A stretch of 64,000 nt of DNA from CATOSP01 sp965216155 (GTDB taxonomy: Bacteria; Chloroflexota; Dehalococcoidia; Lucifugimonadales; UBA3495). Where the stretch lies: NCBI GenBank assembly GCA_965216155.1, contig CBDCFD010000005.1, positions 558,001 to 622,000 of the forward strand, read 5' to 3'. A model generated the notes under the pieces. It did not search any database. It was not told the origin of the DNA and saw only the letters and a program-made list of their open reading frames with translations. The position numbers were made by a program, and so were the translations under genes. Numbering within the stretch: position 1 is the first letter of the stretch; the number at the start of each line of letters is the position of its first letter. Positions 7,802 through 16,648 of the stretch are shown in pieces.

Positions 7802-8992
7802 ATGGTCCAACAGTTGGCCAGACCCAAGGACAAGGTAGAGGTCTATTGGTTCTCGGAGCAGCCCAACGGGTACATCGACGACAACCTACTCGATCAGTAT
7901 GAATCAGGACGGCTCGGCTTCCCCAATACTCACTTCGACCCCGAAAAGGCCCACGTGCTGTACAACCAGTACCATGAGCAGTACGCCCTGGCCGACGAGG
8001 TGGGGTTCGACGGGATCATGTCCAACGAGCATCACTCGGCCTACTGGTGCATGAAACCCGCCGTTAACCTGGACGCGGCCGTGATCTCCAAGGTCACCAA
8101 GAACGTCAAGATCGCCATCCTTGGCAACGTCATCGCCATCAACGACCCGGTCAGGATGGCCGAAGAGATCGCCATGCTCGACTGCTACTCCGGTGGCCGG
8201 ATCATCTCCGGATTCGTGCGCGGCGGCGCGGTCGAGAGCCTTCAGGGCGGAATTGACCCAACCACGAACCGCTCCCGCTTCGAAGAGGCCCACGACCTGA
8301 TAATCAAGTGCTGGACTGAACCCGGCCCCTTCCGTTACGAGGGAGAGCATTACCACCACCGCGTGGTCAACCCGTGGGTGCTGCCCATGCAGAAGCCCCA
8401 CCCGGACATCTGGTTCCCCGGCACCGGCAGTCCGGAGAGCGTCGTCTGGGCCGCCCAGCACGGCCATCCTTACATGAACCTGGGTGCAGCCCTCGATGTC
8501 ACGATGTGGCTGAAGGACATCTACATAGACACCGCCAAGGAGTCCGGGTTCCAGCCCGCTCCCGAGCACTTCGGCTATCTGCTTAAGGCGTTCGTCGCCG
8601 ATACCGACGAAAAGGCGCAGGAGATCGGGCGGCAGTACATGTGGACCGAGCAGAACCGCATGAAGGGTCCCCGCGAGCACAACGACCCGCCCGGCTACCA
8701 GTCGCGCCAGGCGCTCCAAGTCAAGCAGCAGCGTCCCGTTGGCCAGTTCGGCGGCGTAACCAACCGCATGACCTACGAGCAGCAGCAGGACATCAACATC
8801 GTAATCGTGGGCAGCCCCGATACCGTCACCCGGAAGCTGGCCGACACGATATCGAAGCTCAACCCCGGCTACCTGCACATCTATGGCAACGAGGGCGCAA
8901 TGCCCCACAAGGACGTCATGCGCTCCATCGAGCTAATGGGCCAGGAAGTCATCCCGGCTCTCCACGAGATCAAGCTGCAACCCTACGAATAG
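7802..8992 (+). CDS. LLM-class flavin-dependent monooxygenase (bacterial luciferase-like)
   Basis: 396 residues from the ATG at 7802, directly after AAGGAGGAG; the upstream TTG at 7787 is inside the ribosome binding region and rejected. The TIM-barrel luciferase family shows in YWFSEQPNGYIDDN, DGIMSNEHHSAYWCMKPAVN, ILGNVIAINDPVRMAEEIAM and SGGRIISGFVRGG, with WFPGTGSPESVVWAA later. These enzymes use reduced FMN and O2 to hydroxylate or cleave organic substrates. Such paralogues are strongly expanded in SAR202-type Chloroflexota, where they are thought to attack recalcitrant organic matter. The following VOC, NIPSNAP and aminotransferase genes run in the same direction and may form a catabolic unit. 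The substrate is not inferable. Confidence 0.9.
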   Translation: MVQQLARPKDKVEVYWFSEQPNGYIDDNLLDQYESGRLGFPNTHFDPEKAHVLYNQYHEQYALADEVGFDGIMSNEHHSAYWCMKPAVNLDAAVISKVTKNVKIAILGNVIAINDPVRMAEEIAMLDCYSGGRIISGFVRGGAVESLQGGIDPTTNRSRFEEAHDLIIKCWTEPGPFRYEGEHYHHRVVNPWVLPMQKPHPDIWFPGTGSPESVVWAAQHGHPYMNLGAALDVTMWLKDIYIDTAKESGFQPAPEHFGYLLKAFVADTDEKAQEIGRQYMWTEQNRMKGPREHNDPPGYQSRQALQVKQQRPVGQFGGVTNRMTYEQQQDINIVIVGSPDTVTRKLADTISKLNPGYLHIYGNEGAMPHKDVMRSIELMGQEVIPALHEIKLQPYE

Positions 8993-9104
8993 CAGCGGTC
9001 TCCGAGGACTGAATCCCAGTCACATTCACCAAAATCGGAAGGGCCAGGTATCCAAACCCACGCAGGGTAGAAATTGCTTGGCCCGCAATACAAGGAGGCG
9101 TATC

Positions 9105-9464
9105 ATGGCGTTTACCTTGAATCATGTCCACCTCAAGACTCCCGATCCCGAAAAGACCGCTCAGTTCTACGTGGACAACCTGGGCGCTAAGATCGTCGGG
9201 CAAGCCGGCGGCAATGGTGTCCGCTTGGACCTTCATGGCCTCACCGTGAACGTTACTACCTTCATAGAGTCCCAGGAACACGAGCAGAAGTACGGCATCG
9301 AGCACATCGCCATCAACACCGATGACATGCCCGCCCTGGTCGAAAAACTGAAGGCCAGCGGGGCGAAAATCCTTGAAGAGACCTCCGTGGGCAACGGCCG
9401 CAGGGTCTGCTTTTTCGAGGGACCCGACGGGGTTCACCTGGAGTTTTTGGAAGTCACCGAATAA
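9105..9464 (+). CDS. VOC-superfamily (glyoxalase/dioxygenase-like) protein
   Basis: 119 residues from the ATG at 9105, with AAGGAGG seven bases upstream. One complete vicinal-oxygen-chelate unit pair is seen: HVHLKTPDPEKTAQFYVDNL (first metal ligand in HVHL), IEHIAINTDDMPALVEKL, and GPDGVHLEFLEV (final Glu ligand). VOC proteins bind a divalent metal and act as lyases, isomerases, dioxygenases or epoxide/fosfomycin-type hydrolases. The neighbourhood (LLM monooxygenase before, NIPSNAP after) suggests a role in degrading an organic substrate, but nothing fixes the reaction. Confidence 0.85.
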   Translation: MAFTLNHVHLKTPDPEKTAQFYVDNLGAKIVGQAGGNGVRLDLHGLTVNVTTFIESQEHEQKYGIEHIAINTDDMPALVEKLKASGAKILEETSVGNGRRVCFFEGPDGVHLEFLEVTE

Positions 9465-9514
9465 CCTTAGAGCAATCTCAGAACAAGCCCAGACCCATTC
9501 ATCGGAGTGAATTG

Positions 9515-10165
9515 ATGCTATACGAGCTAAGGGTCTATTACACCAACCCTGGCAAGCTGCCCCTTCTCAACGCCCGGTTTGAGAACCACACCTGTGGGTT
9601 CTTCGGGGAACACGGCATTGGGATGTTGGGCTTCTGGACGGACGAGATCGGCGCCAGCAACAAGCTGACCTATATCCTCAGCTTCGACAGCATGGCTGAC
9701 CGGGAGGAGAAGTGGGCATCCTTCGGGGCTGACCCGCGCTGGCAGGAAGTCCGGGCGGAGACGGAGAAAGACGGCGCGTTCCTTACCCACATCACCAACG
9801 CTTTCCTCCGCACAACCCCATATTCTCCAGAGCCACAAGTCACAACCAACGTTCAGGAAATGCGCGTCTACAACGCCATGCCCGGTATGCTGCCCAGCCT
9901 GAACGCCCGGTTCGAAAACCACACCATGCGCCTCTTCGAGAAGCACGGGATAACCAACGTCGGCTACTGGACCGAGGACGTGGGCACCAGCAATCGGCTG
10001 GTCTACATGCTCGGTTACGACAGTCTGGGCAACCGTGAGAAGAGCTGGGCCGAATTCGGTGCGGACCCGGATTGGCAGAAGGCGCGGGCCGCCTCGGAAG
10101 TCAACGGCCCGTTGGTCCGGAGGTCCAAGAGCAGCATATTGCGCCCCACCGCTTACTCACCCTAG
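9515..10165 (+). CDS. Tandem NIPSNAP-domain protein
   Basis: 216 residues; ATG at 9515 with a GGAG-like site at 9504-9507 (a TTG one codon earlier is possible). Two roughly 105-residue ferredoxin-fold repeats are visible: MLYELRVYYTNPGKLPLLNA with RFENHT, and VQEMRVYNAMPGMLPSLNA with RFENHT. Each is followed by GxWT(D/E)(E/D)xGxSN and by W(A)(S/E)FGADPxW. NIPSNAP proteins are dimeric alpha/beta-barrel-like proteins of poorly known function, often beside catabolic oxygenases. The repeat makes it a pseudo-dimer. Confidence 0.85.
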   Translation: MLYELRVYYTNPGKLPLLNARFENHTCGFFGEHGIGMLGFWTDEIGASNKLTYILSFDSMADREEKWASFGADPRWQEVRAETEKDGAFLTHITNAFLRTTPYSPEPQVTTNVQEMRVYNAMPGMLPSLNARFENHTMRLFEKHGITNVGYWTEDVGTSNRLVYMLGYDSLGNREKSWAEFGADPDWQKARAASEVNGPLVRRSKSSILRPTAYSP

Positions 10166-10271
10166 CAACACTGACCCCAAGCCAGGAAACGCAACTGCGG
10201 GGGATGCCGGTGAAGCTGGCCTCCCCTTTTATTCAAGCTCTATTCAAGATTTCTCGGGAGCGGCACCGTCG

Positions 10272-11453
10272 ATGGATATTTCAGAGGAGATTTCAGAGAT
10301 TCGGCAGCGTATCCCAGTTTGTCAGCGGATGGTCTACCTGAACACGGGTTGGTCCGGTCCGTCCCCGGTGTCCGTGGTTGACGCAATCAAACGCCGGCTG
10401 GACCTGGAGATGGTCTGGGGCGGAGCAAGCCCCGACGTGGTCGTGAGCGGGCGGGCAGTCGGAACGGCAGCCCGGGAGGCCGTGGCAGGACTACTTAACG
10501 CCTCCCCGGAAGAGGTCTGCTTGACCAAGAACACCACCGACGGTCTCAACATGGTGATGAACGGCCTCTCCTGGCAGGCGGGCGACGAAATCGTCTCTTG
10601 CGACTTGGAGCATAGCTCGGTGCTGGTCCCCAGCTTCTTCAAGCAGCACCGCAACGGCGCAGTGCTCAAGGTCGTCCACCTGGAACCCGACGAGCCGCGA
10701 GAGAACATCCTGTCCAAGCTGGAAGACGCCCTGACCGACCGCACTCGGCTGGTGTTTCTGAGCCACATCGAGTACTCGTCGGGGCTGCGGCAACCGGTGG
10801 AGGAGATCCGCCGCATAACCAAGGACCGCGGCATCATGATGCTGCTGGACGGGGCGCAGACCGCGGGCCACATCCAACTGGACATGAAGGCCATCGACTG
10901 CGATTTCTACTCCATCCCCGGCCAGAAGTGGCTGCTGGGATCGGAGGGTGTCGGGGCCCTGTACATCCGGCAGGAAATGATCTCTCAGGTAGAGCCGGTG
11001 GCGGTCTCCGGTAGGGCCGTGCTTCCCCATGACGCGCCGGACCAATTCGAGCCGAACACCACATCTATGGACAAGTTCAACGTTAGCTCCAGCAGCTCGG
11101 CGTTGCAGGCGGGGCTCCACGAGGCAATCTCCTTCATCGAGAGCATCGGCGTCGAGGCCATAGAGCAGAGAAACCTGGACCTGGCCTCGACACTCAAGGA
11201 AGCCTTGAACGAGACCCCGGGAGTGACGGTGCTCTCCCCGATGGACAGGCAAAGCTCGTCGGGCCTGGTCTCCTTCTCCATCGACGGAGTTGGTCCGGCG
11301 GACGTGGTCTCGTACCTGTGGGAGGAGCACCGAATTGCGGCGCGCCGGGTTGCGTATCCGCTCGGAGTCCGAGCGTCGCTCCACTTTTTCAACACCCCGG
11401 AAGAAGTGAACAAGCTGGTGGAGGCCGTCCGGCAAAAGGCCGGCTCAGCTTAA
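10272..11453 (+). CDS. Class V aminotransferase (cysteine desulfurase/isopenicillin-epimerase-like)
   Basis: 393 residues from the ATG at 10272 with a GGGAG site upstream. The PLP fold type I features are present: LTKNTTDGLNMVMNGLSW, SCDLEHSSVLVPSF, MLLDGAQTAGHIQLDMKAID (PLP-binding Asp) and SIPGQKWLLGSEGVGALYI with Lys219 as the Schiff-base lysine. It resembles the isopenicillin-N epimerase-like/SufS-like branch. It lacks the mobile catalytic-Cys loop expected of a true cysteine desulfurase, and no isc/suf genes lie nearby. Likely a catabolic aminotransferase, lyase or epimerase working with the LLM/VOC/NIPSNAP genes before it. Confidence 0.85.
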   Translation: MDISEEISEIRQRIPVCQRMVYLNTGWSGPSPVSVVDAIKRRLDLEMVWGGASPDVVVSGRAVGTAAREAVAGLLNASPEEVCLTKNTTDGLNMVMNGLSWQAGDEIVSCDLEHSSVLVPSFFKQHRNGAVLKVVHLEPDEPRENILSKLEDALTDRTRLVFLSHIEYSSGLRQPVEEIRRITKDRGIMMLLDGAQTAGHIQLDMKAIDCDFYSIPGQKWLLGSEGVGALYIRQEMISQVEPVAVSGRAVLPHDAPDQFEPNTTSMDKFNVSSSSSALQAGLHEAISFIESIGVEAIEQRNLDLASTLKEALNETPGVTVLSPMDRQSSSGLVSFSIDGVGPADVVSYLWEEHRIAARRVAYPLGVRASLHFFNTPEEVNKLVEAVRQKAGSA

Positions 11454-11471
11454 CCCTGACGAATCTGAATA

Positions 11472-12677
11472 GTGCTAGATCAAGACTTGCTCCATTTGTT
11501 GGAGGAAGGCGAGTTGGATCGCGTCGAGTTCAAGGAATCGCTGGCAGGCGATTCACCCAGACGCATCCGGGAGGCTATATGCGCCTTCGCCAATGACCTG
11601 CCCGACCATCGCAGGCCCGGTTACGTTTTGGTGGGTGTGCGTGATGAGGGTTCCGTCTCCGGTTTGCCAATCACGGACGAATTGCTCCGGCAATTAGCGG
11701 ATATGAAGACCGACGGGAATATCCTTCCGACGCCTTCGATGACCGTGGATAAGCGTCTTATATCTGGGAATGATGTCGCGGTAGTCCTCGTGCAGCCTTC
11801 GGACTCTCCGCCGGTACGTTACAACGGCAGAATACACGTCAGGACAGGCCCCCGCCGCGGGTTGGCGGCGGGGCAGGATGAACGAATCCTCAACGAAAAA
11901 CGCCGCTGCCGGGACATCCCCTTCGATATTCGTCCGATGGCCTCGGCCAAGTTGAGTGACATTAGCCTGTCACGGTTCCAGGACGATTACCTGACCCAGG
12001 CTTTCGCTCCCGATGTGTTGGAAGCCAACGAACGCAGCGTACAGGAACAACTGGCCGCCACCAAGATGATTGCTGCCGTTGACGACCCTACCCCCACTGT
12101 TTTGGGCATACTGACGCTTGGAAAAAGACCGCAAGACTTTTTGCCGGGCGCATACGTGCTGTTTCTCAGACTCGATGGCGTCGAACTCGGCAGCGGCGAC
12201 ATCGTAGACAGCCTGGAGATTCGCGGGTCAATTCCAGACGCTCTTCGCCGCCTGGACGATAAACTTGTAGCTCACAATCGGGTGGCCGTTGACATCACGT
12301 CGGAACGCCTGGAACGCCGGACTAACCTCTACCCCCTTCAGGCCGTTCAGCAAATCACGCGAAACGCGGTGATGCACAGGGCCTACGAGTCAACCAACGC
12401 TCCGGTGAGCGTTTACTGGTACAACGACCGCATCGAAGTGATCAACCCCGGAGGTCCTTTTGGCGACGTGACCGCCGGCAATTTTGGTCATCCAGGGGTA
12501 GTCGATTACCGTAATCCGAACCTTGCCGAGGCCATGCGAGTCTTGGGTCTCGTCCAGCGTTTCGGCTATGGCATACCGATTGCCCGGCGTCTGCTGCGGG
12601 AGGCCGGCCACCCTACCCCAGTCTTCAACGTTACCGACACTCATGTATTCGTCGAAACAAGGCCGTCATCCGGGTAG
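11472..12677 (+). CDS. AlbA_2/RecG-like ATP-binding transcriptional regulator
   Basis: 401 residues from a GTG at 11472. The N-terminal AlbA_2 (Schlafen-like) domain shows in ELDRVEFKESLAGDSPRRIR and ICAFANDLPD...GYVLVGVRDEGSVSGL. The C-terminal HATPase_c_4 part has VQQITRNAVMHRAYESTNAP (N-box helix), RIEVINPGGPFGDV and LVQRFGYGIPIARRLL. Proteins of this build are usually annotated as ATP-dependent DNA helicase RecG-related or putative transcriptional regulators; they are not helicases. They appear widely in mobile or stress-related neighbourhoods. It starts 18 nt after the aminotransferase stop. Confidence 0.8.
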   Translation: MLDQDLLHLLEEGELDRVEFKESLAGDSPRRIREAICAFANDLPDHRRPGYVLVGVRDEGSVSGLPITDELLRQLADMKTDGNILPTPSMTVDKRLISGNDVAVVLVQPSDSPPVRYNGRIHVRTGPRRGLAAGQDERILNEKRRCRDIPFDIRPMASAKLSDISLSRFQDDYLTQAFAPDVLEANERSVQEQLAATKMIAAVDDPTPTVLGILTLGKRPQDFLPGAYVLFLRLDGVELGSGDIVDSLEIRGSIPDALRRLDDKLVAHNRVAVDITSERLERRTNLYPLQAVQQITRNAVMHRAYESTNAPVSVYWYNDRIEVINPGGPFGDVTAGNFGHPGVVDYRNPNLAEAMRVLGLVQRFGYGIPIARRLLREAGHPTPVFNVTDTHVFVETRPSSG

Positions 12678-12794
12678 GGGAGCTTTTGACGACTTTGAAG
12701 CCCTGGCAAAAGCGCAATCCGAGAAAATTGACTCGTCGCGTAAGCCTTCACGGAAGGCCAACTTGACCCGAAATGTTTTGGCCCACTGATCGGC

Positions 12795-13151
12795 CTATTC
12801 CAACAGGGGGTCCAGCTTGTCCAGAAGCAGTCCTACGTCACGAAGCCCGGCTTCGACTCCGGCTCGGGTTTCCCAGTTCTCGTAGAAGTTAGTGTGCAAG
12901 TCTCCGGCGACGTGAAACAGGTTGAATATCTGCGTGTCTCCGGTCTCCTCCACCAATCTCTCCACGTTCCGGCGGAGCGATGGGTGGCTAGTATGGGTCC
13001 AGCCTCGTTGCTCGCCTATGGCCTTCACCATTTGCGCCGCCGCGCCCCAACCCTTCTCGGAAGCCTGTCTCACGTCTCCCCCCGCCAATTCTTGCGTTGC
13101 CTGAGCCAGCAATTGCCTGCTTGCGGTCCTGTAAGTTGAGCTTTGCGTCAT
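12795..13151 (-). CDS. PaREP1-family (HEPN-like) protein
   Basis: 118 residues. The helical motif SRQLLAQATQELAGGDVRQA followed by SEKGWGAAAQMVKAIGEQRG is characteristic of the PaREP1/DUF86-type HEPN-like family. The C-terminal part (NLFHVAGDLHTNFYENWETR) is also typical. These are small four-helix proteins, some of them partners of nucleotidyltransferases; no such partner is adjacent here. Function unknown. Confidence 0.7.
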   Translation of the reverse strand: MTQSSTYRTASRQLLAQATQELAGGDVRQASEKGWGAAAQMVKAIGEQRGWTHTSHPSLRRNVERLVEETGDTQIFNLFHVAGDLHTNFYENWETRAGVEAGLRDVGLLLDKLDPLLE

Positions 13152-13178
13152 GTCGTCCTCCCAATCCCTCTTTGCCTA

Positions 13179-14096
13179 CTATTTCTCTGGCGGGGCCACC
13201 GATCCCTCAACCCCGTAATGGGTAAGCCACCACCGGGCTATGTCTACCCTGCGGGCGAACCACACGTCTCCAAAACCTCGTGCATATTCCAGGAACCTGG
13301 CCACCGCCCTGGAACGCGCCGGTCTGCCCGCTATGCGGCAGTGCAGGCCCACAGACATCATCTTGGGGTGAGATTCCCCCTCTTCATACAGGCAATCAAA
13401 AGTCTCTTTCAGGTACTCGTAGAAATCGTTGACGCTGACCAAGCCGCCGCGCCAAAATCTCGCGTCGTTGGTTTCCATGCTGTAGGGGACGACCAGCCAC
13501 GGCCTGTCCTGAACGGTTACGTAATAGGGCAGATCGTCGTTTAGCCCGCCGCTGTCGTAGACGAATCCCCCTTCCTCCACCACCAGGTCCCTGGTGTTCA
13601 CACTCGGGCCGTACCTGGTAAACCAACCCAGGGGTCGTACTCCGGTTGTCTCTTCCAGGGAGGCAACCGTCTTGGCGATAGCGTCGCGCTCGGCTTCCCG
13701 GTCCATCAGATGGTACTCTTCCCAACGGTAGCCATGTCCGCAGACCTCGTGCCCCTGGGCAACAATCTCCCGGGCCACCCCGAGGTTGCGCTCCAACGCC
13801 AGGGCGCAGCAAAAGAAGGTGGCTGGTACCTCGTACCGCGCCAGCAGGTCCATCAAACGCCACACCCCAACGCGGCTGCCGTACTCGAAGAAGGACTCGT
13901 TGAACAGGTCGCGTTGGCTGGGAGGCACCGGAGAGGGAACTTCACCGTTGGTCTCGTGATGGGAGTCGCCGTCCAGCGTGGAATACTCAGCGCCTTCCTC
14001 ATAGTTCACCACAACGGAAATTGCTATCCTGGCGTCTCCGGGCCAACGGACACGCGGCACGTTCCTTCCGTAACCCACCACGTCGCGCTTCATCAT
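13179..14096 (-). CDS. Polysaccharide deacetylase (PuuE/allantoinase-like NodB fold)
   Basis: 305 residues. The NodB-type barrel is recognised by ISVVVNYEEGAEYSTLDGD (metal-binding acids), RYEVPATFFCCALALER, HEVCGHGYRWEEY (metal-binding His) and DSGGLNDDLPYYV. The NYEEG signature, LHCRIAGRP and the GHGYRWEEY context point to the PuuE/cofactor-free allantoinase and cyclic-imide-hydrolase group rather than to peptidoglycan or chitin deacetylases. There is no signal peptide, so a cytoplasmic amidohydrolase is likely. Two adjacent ATGs at 14096 and 14093 are equally possible starts. Confidence 0.85.
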   Translation of the reverse strand: MMKRDVVGYGRNVPRVRWPGDARIAISVVVNYEEGAEYSTLDGDSHHETNGEVPSPVPPSQRDLFNESFFEYGSRVGVWRLMDLLARYEVPATFFCCALALERNLGVAREIVAQGHEVCGHGYRWEEYHLMDREAERDAIAKTVASLEETTGVRPLGWFTRYGPSVNTRDLVVEEGGFVYDSGGLNDDLPYYVTVQDRPWLVVPYSMETNDARFWRGGLVSVNDFYEYLKETFDCLYEEGESHPKMMSVGLHCRIAGRPARSRAVARFLEYARGFGDVWFARRVDIARWWLTHYGVEGSVAPPEK

Positions 14097-14297
14097 CCTG
14101 AAATCTTTCGCTCCGAATTAGACGTCGAATCTCCCGCTCGTTGCCAATCGGATTCCGGCCGTCGGTCAGACTTTATGAAATCAACTTCGGCGTTTTCATC
14201 TGTCGCAATTACTACCGGAATCCCCTACGGCCATGACCCCGCCCCGTGCGTAGTATCAGGGTCAAACAGCCGATCGGTCACATTGTCCATATGCGCA

Positions 14298-14678
14298 TCA
14301 AACGAAAAAAGCCTGGCCTTTTCTCCCAGTGGTAGTTGGGTGCCCATCAGGCCCACTTGGCAAGCCGGCAACTTGTTCCTGTTGCTGGACTAGCGAGACC
14401 GGGGAAATTGAGGGCCTCTTCCATAGAGAAGCGAAGATGCTCCCCATCTTCCCTACGGTTGGATTAGCCAAACCGCTTTCCAGCCGGGCTACATAGGCTT
14501 GGCTGACCCCCAATTGTTCAGCCAACTGCTGTTGGGTCAAGTTCAACTCTTTCCTGGCTTTCGTCAACGCCAAGGCGAAATCAATCTTGGCCAACTCCTC
14601 GCCATAGGCAGTCCGCACTTCATCGTCACCGAGGTCCTCGGCAATCTGGTCCATCAGTTCTTTCGACATTTCTAACAC
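14298..14678 (-). CDS. XRE-family antitoxin (HigA-like)
   Basis: 126 residues. A Cro/C1-type helix-turn-helix is clear at about residues 37-75: ALTKARKELNLTQQQLAEQL followed by GVSQAYVARLESGLANPTV. It overlaps the end of the upstream toxin gene by 7 nt, which implies coupled translation. HigA antitoxins bind and block the RelE-like HigB and repress their own promoter, and a palindrome overlapping the promoter is present at 15031-15051. The tail after residue 85 is low-complexity and may be altered. Confidence 0.8.
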   Translation of the reverse strand: MLEMSKELMDQIAEDLGDDEVRTAYGEELAKIDFALALTKARKELNLTQQQLAEQLGVSQAYVARLESGLANPTVGKMGSIFASLWKRPSISPVSLVQQQEQVAGLPSGPDGHPTTTGRKGQAFFV

Positions 14679-14923
14679 CCTGTAATCGACAAGTACTCAG
14701 CCACTAAACCGCGAGCCGCAGTTTTCTCTGACTCCGGTGTTTTTCGAGTAACTTTGCGAAACCCATTCAGGAGAACAAAACGATTGCGCGGTACGTCAAA
14801 GTAACAGAAAATACGATACTTCCCAGTCCGAAGCTCGTATATGCCGTCTTCGATGTTGTCCATCATATTAGTGGAAAGGAGGTCTAGCCCCACTTCTCTC
14901 AGCTTGATAATCGTTGCGTTCAC
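14672..14923 (-). CDS. RelE/HigB-like toxin (phage Gp49-like family), short
   Basis: 83 residues from a GTG at 14923. GIYELRTGKYRIFCYFDVPR and FVLLNGFRKVTRKTPESE match the Gp49-like HigB family: a RelE-fold ribosome-dependent mRNA interferase with the F-x-KKT-like motif seen as FRKVTRKTP. It is roughly 25 residues shorter than usual, because the typical N-terminal strand and helix are absent and the frame is closed by TAA just upstream. It may be a 5'-truncated toxin. Paired with the XRE gene downstream. Confidence 0.75.
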   Translation of the reverse strand: MNATIIKLREVGLDLLSTNMMDNIEDGIYELRTGKYRIFCYFDVPRNRFVLLNGFRKVTRKTPESEKTAARGLVAEYLSITGC

Positions 14924-15029
14924 TATACCAAGCGTTTTTTATCCCCACTCCTTTGCACTTCCTCCGTGAATCGTTGATACGGGCGAGTACCGCCCTTTCC
15001 AGTGTGAGGCACTACATCATACACGCTCT

Positions 15030-15057
15030 ATTATAACCTTTTGAGTTATAATTTCAA
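15030..15057 (-). promoter_or_regulatory. Promoter with overlapping operator for the HigBA-like pair
   Basis: On the minus strand TTGAAA (15057-15052), a 16-nt spacer and a consensus TATAAT (15035-15030). The inverted repeat TTATAAC (15031-15037)/GTTATAA (15045-15051) covers the -10 and spacer, as expected for a self-repressing antitoxin. The toxin start is about 107 nt downstream. Confidence 0.6.
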
Positions 15058-15137
15058 GGATATCTTGACCCTGGCCCTTGTTGCGAGTGATATAGGCCGA
15101 TAGAAACCTTCTAGTCCCGCAACATACATCCCCGTTC

Positions 15138-16553
15138 TCACGAAACCGGGGGCCGCAGGTGCGCCCAGGGGTGGGCCTCCTCGAACGCCGCCGACGCTTG
15201 CAGGACCCGGGCCTCAGACCCGTGCGGACCGATTATGTGCAGGCCGATGGGCATGCCATCCGCCGAAAATCCGCACGGCACGCTGGATGCCGTCTGTCCG
15301 GTCATGTTAATCGGGTAGGTGAAGGGCAGGAAACCCCAAAAGGGGTCCACTTCCTTACCGCCGATCACCGAGGGACGCTGGTCGATGGGAAACGCCGGCA
15401 CCGCCATAGTGGGAGTCACCAACAGGTCATAATCGTCGAAGAAGTCCTCCAACTGCCGGCGAACCTGGTCCACGCGAAGCAGCGCCCGGGACAGGTCCGG
15501 ACCCGTGATTGTCGCACCGTACTCAAACGTCCGCTGCCCGTAATATGTGAAATCTTCCCAACGCTCTTCCATCAGGTGGCCATAGGAAGTGTAAGAAGCA
15601 GTTGAGAACACCGTCCAAAAGGCCTCGAATGGGTCCTCGATGACGAGTCTGGCCTCGTCTACCTGAGACCCCAACTCCTGGAAGACCTGCACCCCCCGTT
15701 GGGTGACGCCGACAACTTCCGGGTCCACCCCGGCGTAGCCCAAGTCCGGGCTCCAGGCTATCCGCATCCCGCTGACTCCTTGACCCAACCCGCTGGAGAA
15801 GTCCGGCGGCGCGCTCTTGATGGATGTCACGTCCCTGGAATCATGTCCCGCCAGCGCTTGGAGCAACAGGGCTGAATCCGCCACCGTGCGGGACATGGGC
15901 CCCGATTGGGAAAAGTGGTTCGCGGAGGGACGGCCATATCCCCCGTAGCGGGGGACTCTGCCCTGGGACGGTTTGATCCCGAATATTCCGCTGAAACTCG
16001 CCGGTATCCTTATGGAGCCTCCTCCATCGCTGCCCGTCGCCAGGGTGCATAGTCCCGAGGCCAGCGCCGCGGCTGCGCCCCCGCTGGAACCGCCGGGCGT
16101 CCGCTCCGTGTTCCAGGGGTTGCGGCAGGCGTCTCCAAGCTTGTTTTCGGTGGTGCCCGACAGGCCGAATTCCGGGGTATTGGTCTTTCCAAGCACGATT
16201 GCCCCGGCATTTCGGACTCGTTCCACCACCACAGAGTCGATGTCCGGCGTCCGGTCTGCGAACACCGCCGATCCCAATGTCGTCGGGATTCCCCTGGTCA
16301 TCTCCAGGTCTTTCACCGAGATCGGAATACCGTGCAACGGCCCCAGAGATTCTCCCTTTTGGACCGCTTCCTGGGCCGCCGCGGCCTCAGCCATTGCCTG
16401 GTCGGGGCACAGGGCGAGATAGGCGTTCAGCTTTGGGTTGTGTTCCTCGATGCGCCGGTAAAAGAGCTCCACCAGCTCCACGATGGACACTTCTTTGGTG
16501 TCGATAAGCCGCCTGAGATCGGTGGCCGAGGCGAAAGCAAGTTCAGTCTCCAT
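15138..16553 (-). CDS. Amidase-signature family amidase
   Basis: 471 residues. The amidase signature is complete: HGIPISVKDLEMTRG (Lys81), TPGGSSGGAAAALASG (cis-Ser near 156-157) and ATGSDGGGSIRIPASFSG (nucleophile Ser180). SQSGPMSRTVADSALLLQAL and the C-terminal NMTGQTASSVPCG are also typical. It hydrolyses an amide to acid and ammonia; it could be GatA-like, but no gatB/gatC is nearby and the sequence fits the catabolic aryl/acyl amidases better. Cytoplasmic. Divergent from the NAD-kinase-like gene. Confidence 0.9.
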   Translation of the reverse strand: METELAFASATDLRRLIDTKEVSIVELVELFYRRIEEHNPKLNAYLALCPDQAMAEAAAAQEAVQKGESLGPLHGIPISVKDLEMTRGIPTTLGSAVFADRTPDIDSVVVERVRNAGAIVLGKTNTPEFGLSGTTENKLGDACRNPWNTERTPGGSSGGAAAALASGLCTLATGSDGGGSIRIPASFSGIFGIKPSQGRVPRYGGYGRPSANHFSQSGPMSRTVADSALLLQALAGHDSRDVTSIKSAPPDFSSGLGQGVSGMRIAWSPDLGYAGVDPEVVGVTQRGVQVFQELGSQVDEARLVIEDPFEAFWTVFSTASYTSYGHLMEERWEDFTYYGQRTFEYGATITGPDLSRALLRVDQVRRQLEDFFDDYDLLVTPTMAVPAFPIDQRPSVIGGKEVDPFWGFLPFTYPINMTGQTASSVPCGFSADGMPIGLHIIGPHGSEARVLQASAAFEEAHPWAHLRPPVS

Positions 16554-16581
16554 TGACGATAGCCGTCTCCCTGTCTAGAAT
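16553..16581 (+). promoter_or_regulatory. Sigma70-like promoter upstream of the NAD-kinase-like gene
   Basis: TTGACG (16553-16558), a 17-nt spacer and TAGAAT (16576-16581), 67 nt before the TTG start at 16649. It begins at the first codon of the divergent amidase gene. Confidence 0.5.
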
Positions 16582-16648
16582 CGCGCTTATTATATCAGCC
16601 GGAATCGCCCGGCCCGGCGGGTTACGGCCCGCCAATGGGAGTTAAGAT

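Noticed and set aside
10272..11453. Cysteine desulfurase supplying selenium for Sec synthesis
   Set aside because: No catalytic-Cys loop was recognised and it belongs with an LLM/VOC catabolic set.
15138..16553. GatA subunit of Glu-tRNA amidotransferase
   Set aside because: No gatB/gatC neighbours, and the sequence fits general amidase-signature enzymes equally well or better.
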